From the NCBI GenBank assembly GCA_029168955.1, contig JAPDOI010001510.1:1-64000 (forward strand): a stretch of 64,000 nucleotides of DNA, written 5' to 3'. This DNA is from Aplectana chamaeleonis (taxonomy: Eukaryota; Nematoda; Chromadorea; Rhabditida; Cosmocercidae). A model generated the notes under the pieces. That model was not told the DNA's origin and ran no database searches. It saw only the letters and a program-made list of their open reading frames with translations. The position numbers were made by a program, and so were the translations under genes. Below are positions 1-11,293 of this stretch, in pieces. Positions within the stretch are counted from its first letter, which is position 1, and each line of letters starts with the position of its first letter.

Positions 1-144
1 TCTCATTTCCGAATATCCATATTTCGCTGAATTCCCGGGTCACGTTCTCGGCTCAAACGAGACTAATCAACCTGAGACTCGACCAATAACCTTCTTTTCA
101 TAATCGACTTCATCTCAACCTAATGGCGTGACATCTGAGCCTCA

Positions 145-558
<414 letters not shown>

Positions 559-772
559 AATTAACCTCAAACTTGGATAATCAAACCTCTTTTGTGATCT
601 TTTTCCAAATAAGCACCACAGCAGCCCGACCCGCAGAATTCAAAATTTCACCATGTTCGGATATGTCAATTCAGCGCTTTTTCGCCTTTTTGACGTCTTG
701 GTAGACAATATCATCGTCCTTCTCTCGGGCACAAATTTTGCGGGATTACAGCCACGTTTAGTATAAACTCGT

Positions 773-1265
773 TTGAAGGCAGTGTCCACGATAAAAAAAC
801 GTCTGATTTTTTGGTGGAGATCGGCAGCTGCTGGGCCTAGGGCAACCCTATCGTTGAAAAAACTAAGAAAAATGAGCTCGGAACGGTACCCTACGGCCCC
901 AAAGTTGGACACCCGTCAGCTCGTTGCACCCAGATGCACTTTCCACGCCCACCGACGTGAACAAAGGAATGCTCGAGATTGTGAGATGAGCGATGATTTC
1001 CAATAATTAGCCCCGTTCTTCCCTTCATTCCCAACTTCTCCCTTTACTCAGGTCAGCTCGCAAACATTGGGTGAAAATGACGGAGGTTACAAGCCTCGGA
1101 CAACTCGTCCACCATGCTTCCTTAGCTCAATTTTTGAGGGACCATAACTCTGTTCCCAGAAGGTCTTGTACGATTTCAAAAACATCATCGGAATCAGCAT
1201 GGGACCGTCTTTAAGATAGGCGGAAAAGCAGAGAAACGATTCTAATCGTGAACACTGCCTTTAAG
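773..1265. mobile_element. MITE, family A, copy 1
   Basis: A non-coding inverted-repeat element of about 490 bp. The left end reads GAAGGCAGTGTCCACGATA and the right end ATCGTGAACACTGCCTTTAA, near-perfect complements of each other. The interior carries the motif ACAAGCCTCGGACAACTCGT, which recurs in copies near 12.5, 49.6, 51.4, 53.1, 55.5 and 58.6 kb. No transposase is encoded, so it would need one supplied in trans. The transposase superfamily cannot be told from these ends alone. Confidence 0.8.
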
Positions 1266-2344
1266 GTCTCTGGTTGACTGGTCCCATTTAAGCCGAGAGT
1301 GGGACGTGTGTGGTTCAGTGTGAGCTGGGAACGTAACCGACGCATCTAAAGGAGTTGAAAATCGAGATCTCCGAACTGGGCCGCTGCAGTGCTCGTTCTG
1401 AAGGAGATCATAAAGAAGGTCGTTGGTCGAGTCTGAGTTCGATTAGTCGCGTTTGCGCCGAGAGCTGGACGTCGGTGATTTTGGTCGTTTTGAGCCGAAA
1501 TCACTGGGAAGCCGCTAGGCTGGGAATGCCTTCAGGCCTGTTCTCTCTGATTTAAAGGAGCGTGGTTCAAACGATAAATCCCGGACATTTTGCGTCCGAG
1601 ACGAGGAAGACGATTGGGCCTCCCGGGGCTGTGAAAAGGCGAAAAACGCTGTTTTGACACATCCGAAGATAGTAAAAAAGTTTTTCCAGTTTTCCGGATT
1701 GTAGCACTTGCTTCGAACACAATCACAAAAAAAGGTATTGGAAGTGTTTCAGGTTGATTGGTCGCGCTTGAGCTGAGAACGTGACCCTGGAAGTGACCGA
1801 AAAACGATTCCAAATATGGTACATATCTTCTCAGATTCTCGAATGCCAGAATGGAACACTTCAAAACAGAGTTATGAGAAAAGTGCACGAAAAACGCGTT
1901 TCTGCGTCTTTTCGACCAGAACTCAAAAGATATGACCAGTATTGTACTGATTGAATTTTGAGGTAGATAAATTGAACATAGTAGATAACTTGCGAAATGA
2001 AGGGTTTGAGAATGGTCCGTTGTCCTTTTCGGAGCGTTTCAGCGTAGATTTACGGTGATGTTTAGTCACTTTTCGGTCTACTGAATATTCGAATACTTAT
2101 TCAAAAACTGGAATATTTGGATTTTTTTCCATGATTCGATCATTCAAAAAAGTCTATCACGCGAATTATTCGTTTAAATGGAATATTCGAAAAAAAAATT
2201 ATTCGATGCAACACACTAGTGCGTATTTGTGTATCAGAGTTGGAAGCAGAGCTCATGACACGGTTGTTTGTATTATAGCTCGATGGTGGCCACATGACAA
2301 CCACAAGGACGGCCTTCTATAATGAGCGCTTCGTCACACCACCT
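1266..2344. other. No gene seen; degenerate repeats
   Basis: No convincing reading frame. Three imperfect copies of a motif of the form GGTTGAYTGGTC followed by GCYGAGA occur near 1273, 1440 and 1753. From about 2070 to 2210 the sequence is AT-rich with repeated ATTCG and GAATATTCG, the same style as at 13.9-14.6 kb. Confidence 0.4.
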
Positions 2345-2900
2345 TTGGAGGCAGTGGTCACGACGAAAAACGTTATCGAAAAGAACTACAAAAATCGGCT
2401 TAGATGAAAAACAGCTGAAAAATTATGAAAATAGCGCGGTAAAAATCGGGCTAGAATTAGAGTTTTAGGGCCCAAACAAGCCAGGTCGTGCACACGTGCA
2501 CAGCGGCGGCCAAAAAGATCGCAGTCTCATGCCGAGCAGTCAAAAATCATCGACATTCAGAGGAAGAAATAAATGCAAATTTAACGAATAAAAACAGTTG
2601 GGCAATGAAAGAAAGCACTTCAGTCAATGTTATTGACTAGATGTGCATATAAATTCGAAGGTTCACTGATTGAAATTCAATTTCAAGCCAGCTGATGTTC
2701 TTGATATTAGAAACCATCGATGCCGATGATGTGGAGTGGGCTCGTCCACCATCAAAAGACATGAAAGTTTAGGTTTCGAATTTGGCCCAAAACAGTGGCT
2801 TTCTCGCAATTTTTCTTATAGGTCCTACTACTCGAGACCCAGAAAAGGGTTTAGAGAGAAAAAGACGACAAGCATATTTGCCCCCGACCACTGCCTTTGA
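2345..2900. mobile_element. MITE, family B, copy 1
   Basis: About 556 bp, ending in GGAGGCAGTGGTCACGA on the left and CGACCACTGCCTTTGA on the right. It aligns along its whole length with the copy at 21555-22110, including an internal GTGCACACGTGCACAGC palindrome and the ATCATCGACATT motif. The ends resemble family A (GGCAGTG then CACGA), but the interior is different. It encodes no protein. Confidence 0.8.
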
Positions 2901-3529
2901 ACCGACCCTGCCCATTCGCAACCAGGATTTCTTGGGATTTCCGGGTAACCCCCATTTCTTAAACAGAAATCTAATCTTAGCCCGGAGATACACAGTTTAG
3001 CGCTGTCAGAATGATTTAACGCTGCATTACATGTACGGCTCTTTGAATAGCGCAGGTGAAACGGGGAATTCCCAACAGTTTGTTCTCTGGTCTTTCATTC
3101 GTTATTGGCCCTCATTGGCCATCGATGTAATTTCACTGAAAAGTTCAAAGTTCTCTGAAAATTAAGGATTCTCTATAAAATAAAATCGTAATCTGATAGA
3201 ACTAAATGAAAAAGATCAATTGATCACATTTCAAATTCTCAATGGAAAATTATTTTCAAAACTTTTTTTTTCGAATTAAAAAAAATTCTCACATGCAAAC
3301 CAGCGAGGAAAAGGCCTTCCACGTCACATACGAATTCTAAAAATGTATGTTACACGCAATATCTCATGTAAAATTTTCCTGACAATCTAATTGCGAACAG
3401 CTTTCCACAGCTTAGATAAGTTACATGCGCGATAAAATACCATATGTAAGTTACACGCGAGTGTTTTATGTCTCAGGTAAGTCAGGTAACACTTAGTTCG
3501 CATGTAACTTAATTATAAATTTCTGAGTA
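2901..3529. other. AT-rich spacer, no gene seen
   Basis: AT-rich DNA with runs of A and T. Between about 3330 and 3500 the motif GTAAGTTACA(C/T)GCG and its near complements recur. No coding signal or structural RNA was recognised. Confidence 0.4.
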
Positions 3530-4470
3530 GGGTGTTCTAGAAGCGTTTAAGAAAATATTTGAGATTCGACCTAAAATTTCCCAGGGAAGTTATTAGGGGA
3601 TGAAGATCACGAATCTGAGGTTTGATTGTCGATATACCAAGGTATTCGGCTGAAGTCGTTCAAACCTTCCCATCCGGGGGGGGGGATTCTTAACGGTTTC
3701 TCTGAAATGCCACGATGTATGTGGCTCAATTTTTTTCTGAAGGCTATTCGAAGTGCTCAACACGAATCTGTGTCTGTGATCTATCTATCGATTTTTAACA
3801 GCTCACTATAGATTGCGGTGGGTATACAGTAGTTTCGTGGAAGTCTCAGATTCAACTGAAAATTTCTATGCGGGGGTTGCTCAAGGTGCTGAATACGCTT
3901 TAATGTTCGGTTGCCGATTTACGAAAGATTAAGGTAGGTTTCGCTCTGAAAATGGCTTGGTGTCTACCGTAACCTACAGTTAACTCAGGGACAGAATTTA
4001 TGAAGGCGTGGGTTGTGGTAGGGGAAAGGCGTCGGCACCTTTGATGAATACCCGCGAGGGCGATGGGTCTCGTAGCCTAGCAGTGTCGCTTTTGCCCCAG
4101 CCTCTTAAAATTAGTTGGGTTGGACGTGGGCACGACTGGTTAGCGATCTTCCGCTCGCACAGGGTAATCATCAAAAGTTCCGACCCCTTTACCCTTACCC
4201 CAACCCCGGTTGTTTATGAATTCGTCCCCAGATTCGCCTTCAGCACCCTAGATAACCCCATACATACAAGCTTGGAGCGAAACCGAAAAAAGAATCTCAG
4301 ATCACCACTAAAAATGCCTGATGTTACGATTTCGCAAAGCTTGAAAAACGCTCATAACTTCCTTTAGTGTGATCATAGGCAGCTACGAAGAGCATAATCG
4401 AACTCTACTTCCAATAGTGGCAATAGTGGTTCTTAAAAGTACATTTCATTCGGAATGGTCACGGTGACCG
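3530..4470. repeat. Dispersed repeat H, copy 1
   Basis: Non-coding repeat built from motifs such as CACGAATCTGAGGT, TATCGATTTT and ACGGTAG/TACCGTA that recur in both orientations. The same motifs, in similar order, fill the interior of the 1,078 bp foldback element at 41.9-43.0 kb and the stretches near 10.2-10.7 and 63.5-63.98 kb. The frame at 4008-4367 is open by chance within this repeat and has no protein-like features. Confidence 0.5.
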
Positions 4471-4551
4471 AAAGGAGGTCCGTTGTTAGATAAATGACCG
4501 CTCATCAGGCAGATTGACTGGCTAGTGAAGATCATCCCTCTCCAGTAAGGC

Positions 4552-4600
4552 CCCGGTCAGAGTTGGTGCTATTTGCATCTGTAACCCACCGACTCAGGCC
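4552..4600. repeat. Inverted partner of 7319-7366
   Basis: A stretch of about 48 bp containing GTCAGAGTTGGTGCTATTTG and then CTGTAACCCACCGACTC is present as the reverse complement at 7319-7366. It directly precedes the LINE fragment. It may be the end of a separate element that the LINE inserted next to. Confidence 0.6.
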
Positions 4601-4603
4601 AAA

Positions 4604-5533
4604 TCTGACTTGTATCCAACACGAAGTGGAGTGCCACAGGGCACCTGCATAGGTCCTCTCATGTTCATCCTTTTCATAAATGACTTATTCTCTGCGCTTC
4701 CTTCAGAGTGTTTTTGCAGTATCTACGCTGACGACTCCAAAATTTTCACCACAAATGACTGCGCAAAGCTTCAGACTGCTATAGAGGCTGTGGAGAAGTG
4801 GTCGAAGGCGTGGTCTCTCAATATTTCTAATGAAAAAACGGTCGTCATGAGAATTGGAAAAAATCACCCCAATTTCCTTTTTACCATTAACGGAATGCCT
4901 TTAAAATGCGTATGCGAGATCCGTGATTTGGGTGTTATGTACAGCGACAAACTCGATTTCGAATGTTACATAAGAAAGCAAATCGCTAGTGCTAATTCCA
5001 GATCTCACTTTATTCTAAGAGCGTTCAAAATCCGAAACCCTCGCACATTGTTTCAGCTGTTCGCTTTGTACGTTAGACCCTTACTCGAGTATTGTTCACC
5101 TATTTGGTCACCTTGCAAGAGAAGTCTCATAGAGGACATTGAGAAGGTTCAAAAAAGCTTCACGTACCGCTGCTTTCTTAGAAGGGGCATGACTGGGATT
5201 ACATACGAACAACGCCTTCTTAGTCTTAGAACTGAGACGTTAGAGTTTCGTCGAAAAATGATCGATTTCAACCTCATGTACAAACTTACGACGGAAGAAA
5301 TTTGCTTGACTCTCTCCTCGCTTTTCGATCTGTCTCCAACCATAGGTGTATCAAGAGGTCGCCCCTACAGAATAAGACCAGAGAAACCCACAACGCGTGC
5401 ATATGAGGGTTCTTTCCTAGTAAGAGTGGTACAGCTTTGGAACAGCCTGAGCACAGATTTTTTCAGATGGAGGAACTCCCGTACATTCCAAACCCATCTA
5501 GCATGGCATCTCAAAAGTTTGTCCGATCAGTGA
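4604..5533 (+). CDS. LINE reverse transcriptase, 5'-truncated (CR1/Jockey-like)
   Basis: C-terminal part of a non-LTR retrotransposon polymerase. The open frame of roughly 310 codons has no stop or shift. It begins with the RT motif SGVPQGTCIGPLMF, followed by the catalytic IYADDSKIF (the YADD box), the primer-grip region with NEKTVVM and LGV, and a long thumb/C-terminal region ending in HLKSLSDQ. The endonuclease, the finger motifs and the first catalytic aspartate are missing, as expected when reverse transcription stops early. No natural start codon is evident; the frame enters from the flanking repeat and uses no ATG near its beginning. Assignment to the CR1/Jockey group rests on the VPQG and YADD contexts and is moderate. 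An open frame of this length suggests a fairly recent insertion, but the fragment alone cannot be active. Confidence 0.8.
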   Translation, partial: SDLYPTRSGVPQGTCIGPLMFILFINDLFSALPSECFCSIYADDSKIFTTNDCAKLQTAIEAVEKWSKAWSLNISNEKTVVMRIGKNHPNFLFTINGMPLKCVCEIRDLGVMYSDKLDFECYIRKQIASANSRSHFILRAFKIRNPRTLFQLFALYVRPLLEYCSPIWSPCKRSLIEDIEKVQKSFTYRCFLRRGMTGITYEQRLLSLRTETLEFRRKMIDFNLMYKLTTEEICLTLSSLFDLSPTIGVSRGRPYRIRPEKPTTRAYEGSFLVRVVQLWNSLSTDFFRWRNSRTFQTHLAWHLKSLSDQ

Positions 5534-5852
5534 CTTTCATTGGTCCACCCAGACCTCTTTGCATCCTACTTGTGCGCGCGGAACAAACTGAACTACTGAA
5601 ATTTCGAACTCGTTTCCAATTTTTTATCCTTACGCGCCGCCATTAAAACATGAGCACAGCAACACTTTATCTATAACGATTCGAACGATTCACGGTCTAG
5701 GTTCATTAACGATTTGTCCGCGGGGTGAGGCGAGTGTGGCGCGGAGTCTCTGAATTTCATGCACCCTTCCTCTATCTCGTTCCTCCGAGGAGGGGCGGGG
5801 TGAAGGTGGAGTTCGGGGAATTCGCGAGGCTCCGGGTTGTGCTCACACTCAC

Positions 5853-5991
5853 CGAGTGGAGCAGACGTCCCGTACATCTCCATTGCGTCATCTTGTCCTC
5901 GTTTACGCAGGAGAATGTGGATCGTTGCTGTTGCGGCGGCGTTGTTGTTGTGTCGGCTTGGCTGCTGGCGTTGCTGCGGCGTCGTGAGCAT
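5853..5991 (-). CDS. Possible first exon of an unknown gene
   Basis: Weak candidate. On the minus strand an ATG at 5991-5989 lies in a good context (ACCACCATG). It opens a Q/N/A-rich low-complexity start (TTPQQRQQPSRHNNNAAA), then a charged stretch (LLRKRGQDDAMEMYG), and meets a strong splice donor, GTGAGTGTGAG, reading down from 5852. A CATAAATAC box at about 6078-6087 is placed plausibly for a promoter. No downstream exon was identified and no family was recognised. The opposite strand is also open here because the region is low in complexity, so this may not be a gene. Confidence 0.25.
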
Positions 5992-6950
5992 GGTGGTCGA
6001 TGGAGTGGTGTCTGCTTGGCAGTGCTGTTGACAGCGGGCTGGTGGTGGCGATGATGTTGTGAGCGCTGGACAGGCCGTATTTATGCGGCTGTCACCGCGC
6101 GCGATCACTCATCGTCAATGATTGTTGACCATGTGATGGCGATCATGGGAAAATCAAGGAAATTTTGCTTTTGACTTCACATTTATTAAAAAAAATGACT
6201 CACTAGCCTGTTAGAAAGAAAGACTGATCACAATGAGTGTTTCCTCGCTCTCCCACATCTTCAAAATGGCTGTTATGACCTTATTCATCTGTTTTTTTTT
6301 ATAGAATACGTTTCCCTCCGTGATTTCAGCACATTGTTCGAAAGAATGGCAGCAGCATCATTTTCAGCTACTGGATTTGGAGCAATGGAATGCGAGGCCG
6401 AAAGTATATGATTTGAGCATTATCTCGAGAATAATCTCTGATTCCCCTTCTGTTTGTTTGTTACTTCGTAAATGAGTAGCTTAATCGCGACGTAAATACG
6501 TGCCCCTACTGTGCTAGTTTGACTGATTTCTTAAGATTTTTTTTGAAGGCTTTGTCATCTCAATACATACCGGACAAAGTCACTGCTGCTGGCCCGACTG
6601 CTCTCCTTCCTTCGCAATCGCCCTGGGTGCGTACCAGTTTAAAGAGGCTCTTGAAATATAGAGCCCGCCCGGGAATGGATATCCAGTTGCGTGCTTAGGC
6701 AGTAGTAGATCTTCTTGCGGCCAAGTGGGTCAGCAGTACTGGTGATACATTAAGTCCGACATAGGAATCAATTTATCATTCAGATTGCATTTCAACAAGA
6801 GCACGGTTAACTGCGGAATTTCGTTGCCCCTAGGCTACTAATTTATAAGGTTTTTGTTGTTTTTTTTTGCTGTTCTCTGGCCATTCATGGTTTACTATTG
6901 CTTTGTTTTTTTCCTACGATTTTATTTGTCATTGGCTGCAATAAACAATA
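5992..6950. other. No gene seen
   Basis: Mixed sequence with T-runs near 6290, 6540 and 6865. Nothing coding was recognised. The stretch around 6600-6760 has higher GC and resembles degraded LINE sequence, but no motif supports that firmly. Confidence 0.35.
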
Positions 6951-7315
6951 GACTCCCCCAACACCCATCCGGCCGATACGTATGATTGAAAATGATGGAG
7001 TGAAGTTGAGAAAATCACTCGGTGTACCCGACGCGGTCGATATCCATGCAATACGTGGATGACGGCGGATGAGAAAAGCTCCGGGTGGGCGGGCCTATGA
7101 TAAAACATTGCGTATCACTAGAAAGCTAACCTTACTGCTACCTCCGTTACTTCACCATACTCTCCTTCACTATTTCTCTGAACAGGTACAATCCTGTTGG
7201 CCACGTAATCATCGTCATATCTAGTTGGATACACCGAGTGATTTTCTCAACCTCACCCCATCATTTTAATCATACGTATCGACCGGGTGGGTGTTGCGGG
7301 GTGTTGGGGGGAGTC
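6951..7315. mobile_element. Foldback element with long inverted ends (about 80 bp)
   Basis: Left arm starts GACTCCCCCAACACCC and includes ACGTATGATTGAAAATGATG and AAAATCACTCGGTGTA. The right arm ending at 7315 is its complement (TACACCGAGTGATTTTC ... GGGTGTTGCGGGGTGTTGG). The loop of roughly 200 bp is non-coding. This fits a non-autonomous DNA transposon; the target duplication could not be read because of the G-rich flank. Confidence 0.7.
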
Positions 7316-9037
7316 GGGGGGAGTCGGTGGGTTACAGATTCAAATAGCACCAACTCTGACCTGGGCCAAATAGGATAAGTAATTTCGCAGATCATCCTTT
7401 ACCTTATAGTTTTTCGACCTTTACATATTCACGACGTGTCACGAATATCAGAAACGAAAGCAGAATTTATCTGATTTGATGCAAATACCTTTGTCCTGGG
7501 GATGTTAAGACCTTAATACTCGATTTACTCCTGTTTCTTCAGAAGTTCACAGTTAAAACCTCTCTTCTTGTTCTCCAAGGAATTTATATCACAGAAACTT
7601 CCACCCTTGTGGACGGTGTGGCTTGACTTATAAACGGTACGAGTGGGGTTAGCCAAGCCCTATATCCTAAATACCTGGCCATCTTGTAGGAAATGCTATT
7701 TTCTAGGACCATTTTGGACGTTGAATTCAAGAGCACTCTTCGTACATAGCTGCCTGAAATAGGTCTGAAAAAAGTATTTACATTCTAGAAAACCTGACGG
7801 CAAGGTAATCACGCAGCAGGGAATTCTTAGGGTGTTTAAATTTTTTTTGGTCTTTGCTTAAAACTTGTATAAAGGCGTTGTCTAGAATGCTGAAGACGAA
7901 ACTGGTGCCTGCTTGCCGAATTTTTCAGGTTTTCTGTAGGTTCCATACAGTTTTGACAGTGATGATGACAGTACAGTGATGTGCGGCAAACGATTTTGAA
8001 AAATCGGCAAACGGAAATCGACAAATTTTGTCAAAAAGTGACCGGCAAACGGCAATCGGCAATCGACAAACGGCAAAATAAAAAATCTCGTACAAAAACG
8101 ATGCAAATGTTCTAAAAGTAGCAGTAAAAATACTTCTTTCTCATGCACAAATCGTATTTCGATAGCCAGATAAGAAATGGTCTCTGAATAGTGTATGGCC
8201 GACTGTCCTTGAACCTCGGCATTTTGTTCTAGTTCAATAACACCACGAGGTTTTTCCATAATACCACAAGAAATTTAACCTCTTACTTTGGTACAATACC
8301 TGATATAAAAAGCAGCACCGGAAAGGACATTCTACTGAACACTGGTAATGGGAATGTTGTGGTGAAAGGATAGTAATTTTCGAAGTTCTCTTATATCAAC
8401 CCTTTTCGGAATATGTTGTAGTCATGCAATTGCTTCGTGTTTCAAATTTATCGCACGAAATTCAGAGCATCGCGCAATCCAATTCAAGGGGATGAGCATT
8501 CGAAAGTAGTTAAAAAAAGGAAGAGGTCAGTGGTGTGTCCCTACTTGACTTGATTATTTTTTAACGAGCTTAGCAGCCCTTCTCTTGCGGAAATCGCCGC
8601 TGCGACTCCGCGATAAAGCCATACCGGCTCCGCGAAAGGTACCAGAGCGGCTCCGCGAAAGTGCCGCCGCGGCACCGCGATGGGTGGCTGCGCTTTTACA
8701 AAAATAGGACCAACTGACAGTAACTTATATAAAATTAATCGTGAGCCATACTAAAACTGGGCGGGGCCTACGAACAGAAATGTGCACCTACGGTTGTTAT
8801 TATCTGATTAGGAAACTTTCTCAGAGTTCGCGCCGTACTCGTCTCGTGCCTCACGGTGTGTCTATTGTTTAACCGGAATTTAGATCAAAGATAATCACGT
8901 GAAAAAATACAACTAAAAATACAACTTCCGAACAGCCTTGGAAACGTTGCTGAGAAACGGCTAAATATTCGGCGTCTCTCCCCCTGCAACCTTTTAAATT
9001 TCTTTTGAACTGCGCGCTAATAACTCAAATACATTGA
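7316..9037. other. No gene seen; CGGCAAACG-type repeat and a short GC-rich tandem
   Basis: At 7980-8080 the motifs CGGCAAACG, AATCGGCAA and CGACAAA recur; a similar block lies at 9860-9960. At about 8598-8690 four copies of a GC-rich palindromic motif, (G)CGGCTCCGCGA or close variants, are spaced by 20-30 bp. No coding signal was recognised in the rest. Confidence 0.45.
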
Positions 9038-9262
9038 ATGGGGAAGTTTTTCAAGCTTTCCACCGATACGACTCCTAAAAAACCGCGGTTTGCTCAAACC
9101 ACCTCCTTCCCAAACTGTGCGCCACCCCTTAATCCGAACACCGTCGACTCCGTCAATCCAGTTTACAGTCAGGCAGCGAATTTAACCGAAACGAATGTTC
9201 CCCAAAACGTATACATCCTCCCCCACCCTTTTAACTCAGAACTCCAACTTTCAACTTGGTAG
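9038..9262 (+). CDS. Short unrecognised ORF, S/T/P/N-rich
   Basis: A 74-residue frame from ATG 9038 with a basic start (KFFKLSTDTTPKKPRF) and a polar, proline/asparagine-rich body ending in ELQLSTW. The composition is more protein-like than in the surrounding frames and could fit the N-terminus of a retrotransposon ORF1 or a host exon. No domain was recognised, and no splice site or downstream continuation was found. It may be chance. Confidence 0.2.
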   Translation: MGKFFKLSTDTTPKKPRFAQTTSFPNCAPPLNPNTVDSVNPVYSQAANLTETNVPQNVYILPHPFNSELQLSTW

Positions 9263-9603
9263 CATGTTTCTCAGCGTAATTGTGAGCATAATAGGAGATG
9301 GCAAAGTGCATAACCCCACAAACTGCCAGTGAAGTCCAACGTCGTCCACACGACGCTTTGAAAAATGTCTGAAAGAAATTGAGCTCTGAACCCTTTGTGC
9401 CCTCTCCTGAAAACGTTTAGGGTGTTATTTCTTGTCCCGATGAGCCCTACATTTATTGATCAAGCCTCAGCAATGAGAGTGTGGTGAATCCGGTACTCTT
9501 CGAGATAAGAGGACCCACACGAGCATGACACTACAATACTAGCAAATGCTTTGACATGACCACACGGTAGATAACACCAATTGACTTGAAGTTTTGAAGT
9601 AAC

Positions 9604-9741
9604 GTCGGCCTGTATCCGGAAGAGACTCCGCGTTCACTGCTGAAGGTTGGCGCAAACTCTGTGTTATATGCTATAACATAGGTGCACCGAGTTTGCGCCA
9701 ACCTCCAATGGGGAACGCAAAGTCTCTTCAGGATCCATGCC
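9604..9741. mobile_element. Short hairpin element F, copy 1
   Basis: A nearly complete palindrome of about 138 bp. The left arm holds GAAGAGACTCCGCGTTC and GAAGGTTGGCGCAAACTC; the right arm holds the complements GAGTTTGCGCCAACCTCC and GAACGCAAAGTCTCTTC and finishes with GGATCCATGCC. The loop contains TATGCTATAACATAGGTGCAC. Three more copies are at 17.99, 55.87 and 61.98 kb. Confidence 0.85.
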
Positions 9742-9859
9742 AACCATACGTATAGTCTGTAAGTCCTTTCGAGCTGGTCGCAGCAAGGCTTATCGCGCTT
9801 ACAATGCGCGTCCTAATCGCGGCGTTTGTTATCTATTGCGCACTTTTTTGCCGAATTTT

Positions 9860-9965
9860 GTCGAAAAGTGAGGGGAAAAACGGCAAACGACAATCGACAA
9901 AAATCGTCAAAAAACGGCCGGCAAACGGCAATCGGAAAACGGCAAACGGCAATTGCCGCACATCC
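9860..9965. repeat. CGGCAAACG repeat, copy 2
   Basis: Tandem-like degenerate motif with CGGCAAACG, ACGGCAATCGG and AATTGCCGCACAT. It is related to the block at 7980-8080, where GATGTGCGGCAAACG appears. The style resembles a motif class common in rhabditid genomes; that link is from memory of the pattern only. Confidence 0.5.
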
Positions 9966-10818
9966 CTGGTTCCATACCATTTATAGGACAAAACCTAATT
10001 TAGCAGTCCGAAAATCGACAGATGAGTTTTTTTTTCAATTCTGTATTTAGCACCCTCAATAACCCTCGTATGGGAATTTTGAGTCAAATATGACACTTTG
10101 GCCAAGTAACCGTACCCCCACCGTAGTCTAGTGCAATCTGTGGAAACACAATAAACAAACTGTTGAGCTCTCCGAATAAACCCCCGAGGAAGATTTTGAG
10201 ATACACCTGCCGTAGCATTCCAGAAATCTTCGAAAGACGCGTTTTGAACTAAAAACATCCCCCGCTGAAAAGCTTTGAACGAAATGAGACTAAAACTTTG
10301 AAAAACCGACAAAGAAACTTCAGATTCGTGACGAGCGACCCAACGAACCCCAGTTTAACGGGTAGTAAGAACCCTCTATTTGATATAAGTAAACGATCAA
10401 CCGACAATCCGTACAAGTCCAAAACGCTACTACTCCATGCGATGGTCGAAAAACGACCGTTCACCCAAACTTCGTTTAGAGGAGTTATTTTGGATGCTGA
10501 ACACGATTGAAAGGTCCATTCTCAGGTTTTCGAAAAACTTATGCGCTTTTCATAAGGTGCATTGGGTACGAAAACCAGGGGGAAAACGTCTAATACTGCT
10601 TTCAGGGTGGGTTTAGGCAGCTAAAAAGGGCATAATCGGACTCTCAATCGGACTCTGTTCAAAATGGTTTAATAAACGTCCATTTCATTTGGAATGGTTA
10701 GGCTGACTAATATACGTAAGTTTCCTTGTGCGACATCTACTTTATACGCATGTTCAAGATATTTTTTGAAAGCATCGTATGGTTTATCATCGTATTAATT
10801 TATCGTGGACACTGCCTT
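9966..10818. repeat. Dispersed repeat H, copy 2 (diverged), plus a solo MITE end
   Basis: From about 10180 to 10720 the sequence contains H-type motifs such as GATGCTGAACACGATT, TTCAGATTCGTGA, AGGCAGCTA and TTTCATTTGGAATGG, matching the right part of the copy at 3.5-4.5 kb. At 10797-10818 a solo MITE end (TATCGTGGACACTGCCTTC) abuts the next MITE. No gene was seen. Confidence 0.45.
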
Positions 10819-11293
10819 CAAAGGCACAGTCTCAGCTCGTGAGTAAAATTTGATATTATGGTCCAGCCGGTGTGTGTAGCACCCCTGCCAAACGCGGAAT
10901 CTCAACTCTTTCGAATAAGCGAGAAAAATCGAGCACCCATTCTCTCCGCCCTCCAAATCAGCACCCATTGGCTCCGCCCACTTCGAAGTTTTCGGTCTCA
11001 ATAAGCAGGAGACGTGCCATGGATTTTGATCAAATTCTGCGTTCTTCCATTTGTCATCGGTCCAGCTTTGTATTGAAGTCCACTTTAAAGCGACAGCTGC
11101 GAATGACGAGATAAAACAAGTTCGAGACAACTCGTACACGAAGTTCTCATCGCCCAAATTTACAATCTTTGAGGGGACATAACTCCCTTCGTAGTGGGTT
11201 CTCAGCGATCCCGAAGACACCAATGTGATCAACTCTCTTTGAACCGAGCAGAAACACTGGAGAATGACTCCGAGGTTGTACTGTGCCTTTAAA
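10819..11293. mobile_element. MITE, family E, copy 1
   Basis: About 475 bp. Left end AAAGGCACAGTCTCAGCTC, right end TACTGTGCCTTTAAA. The interior motifs TTTGATATTATGGT and GAATAAGCGAGAAAAA also occur in the copy at 44663-45143. The ends share AAAGGCA with families A and B. Open frames inside come from the repeat and are shadows. Confidence 0.75.

Noticed and set aside
8541..8560. ACTTGACTTGATT as another RTE tail
   Set aside because: It resembles the RTE tail in complement over only about a dozen bases, and the adjoining sequence does not match the RTE 3' end.
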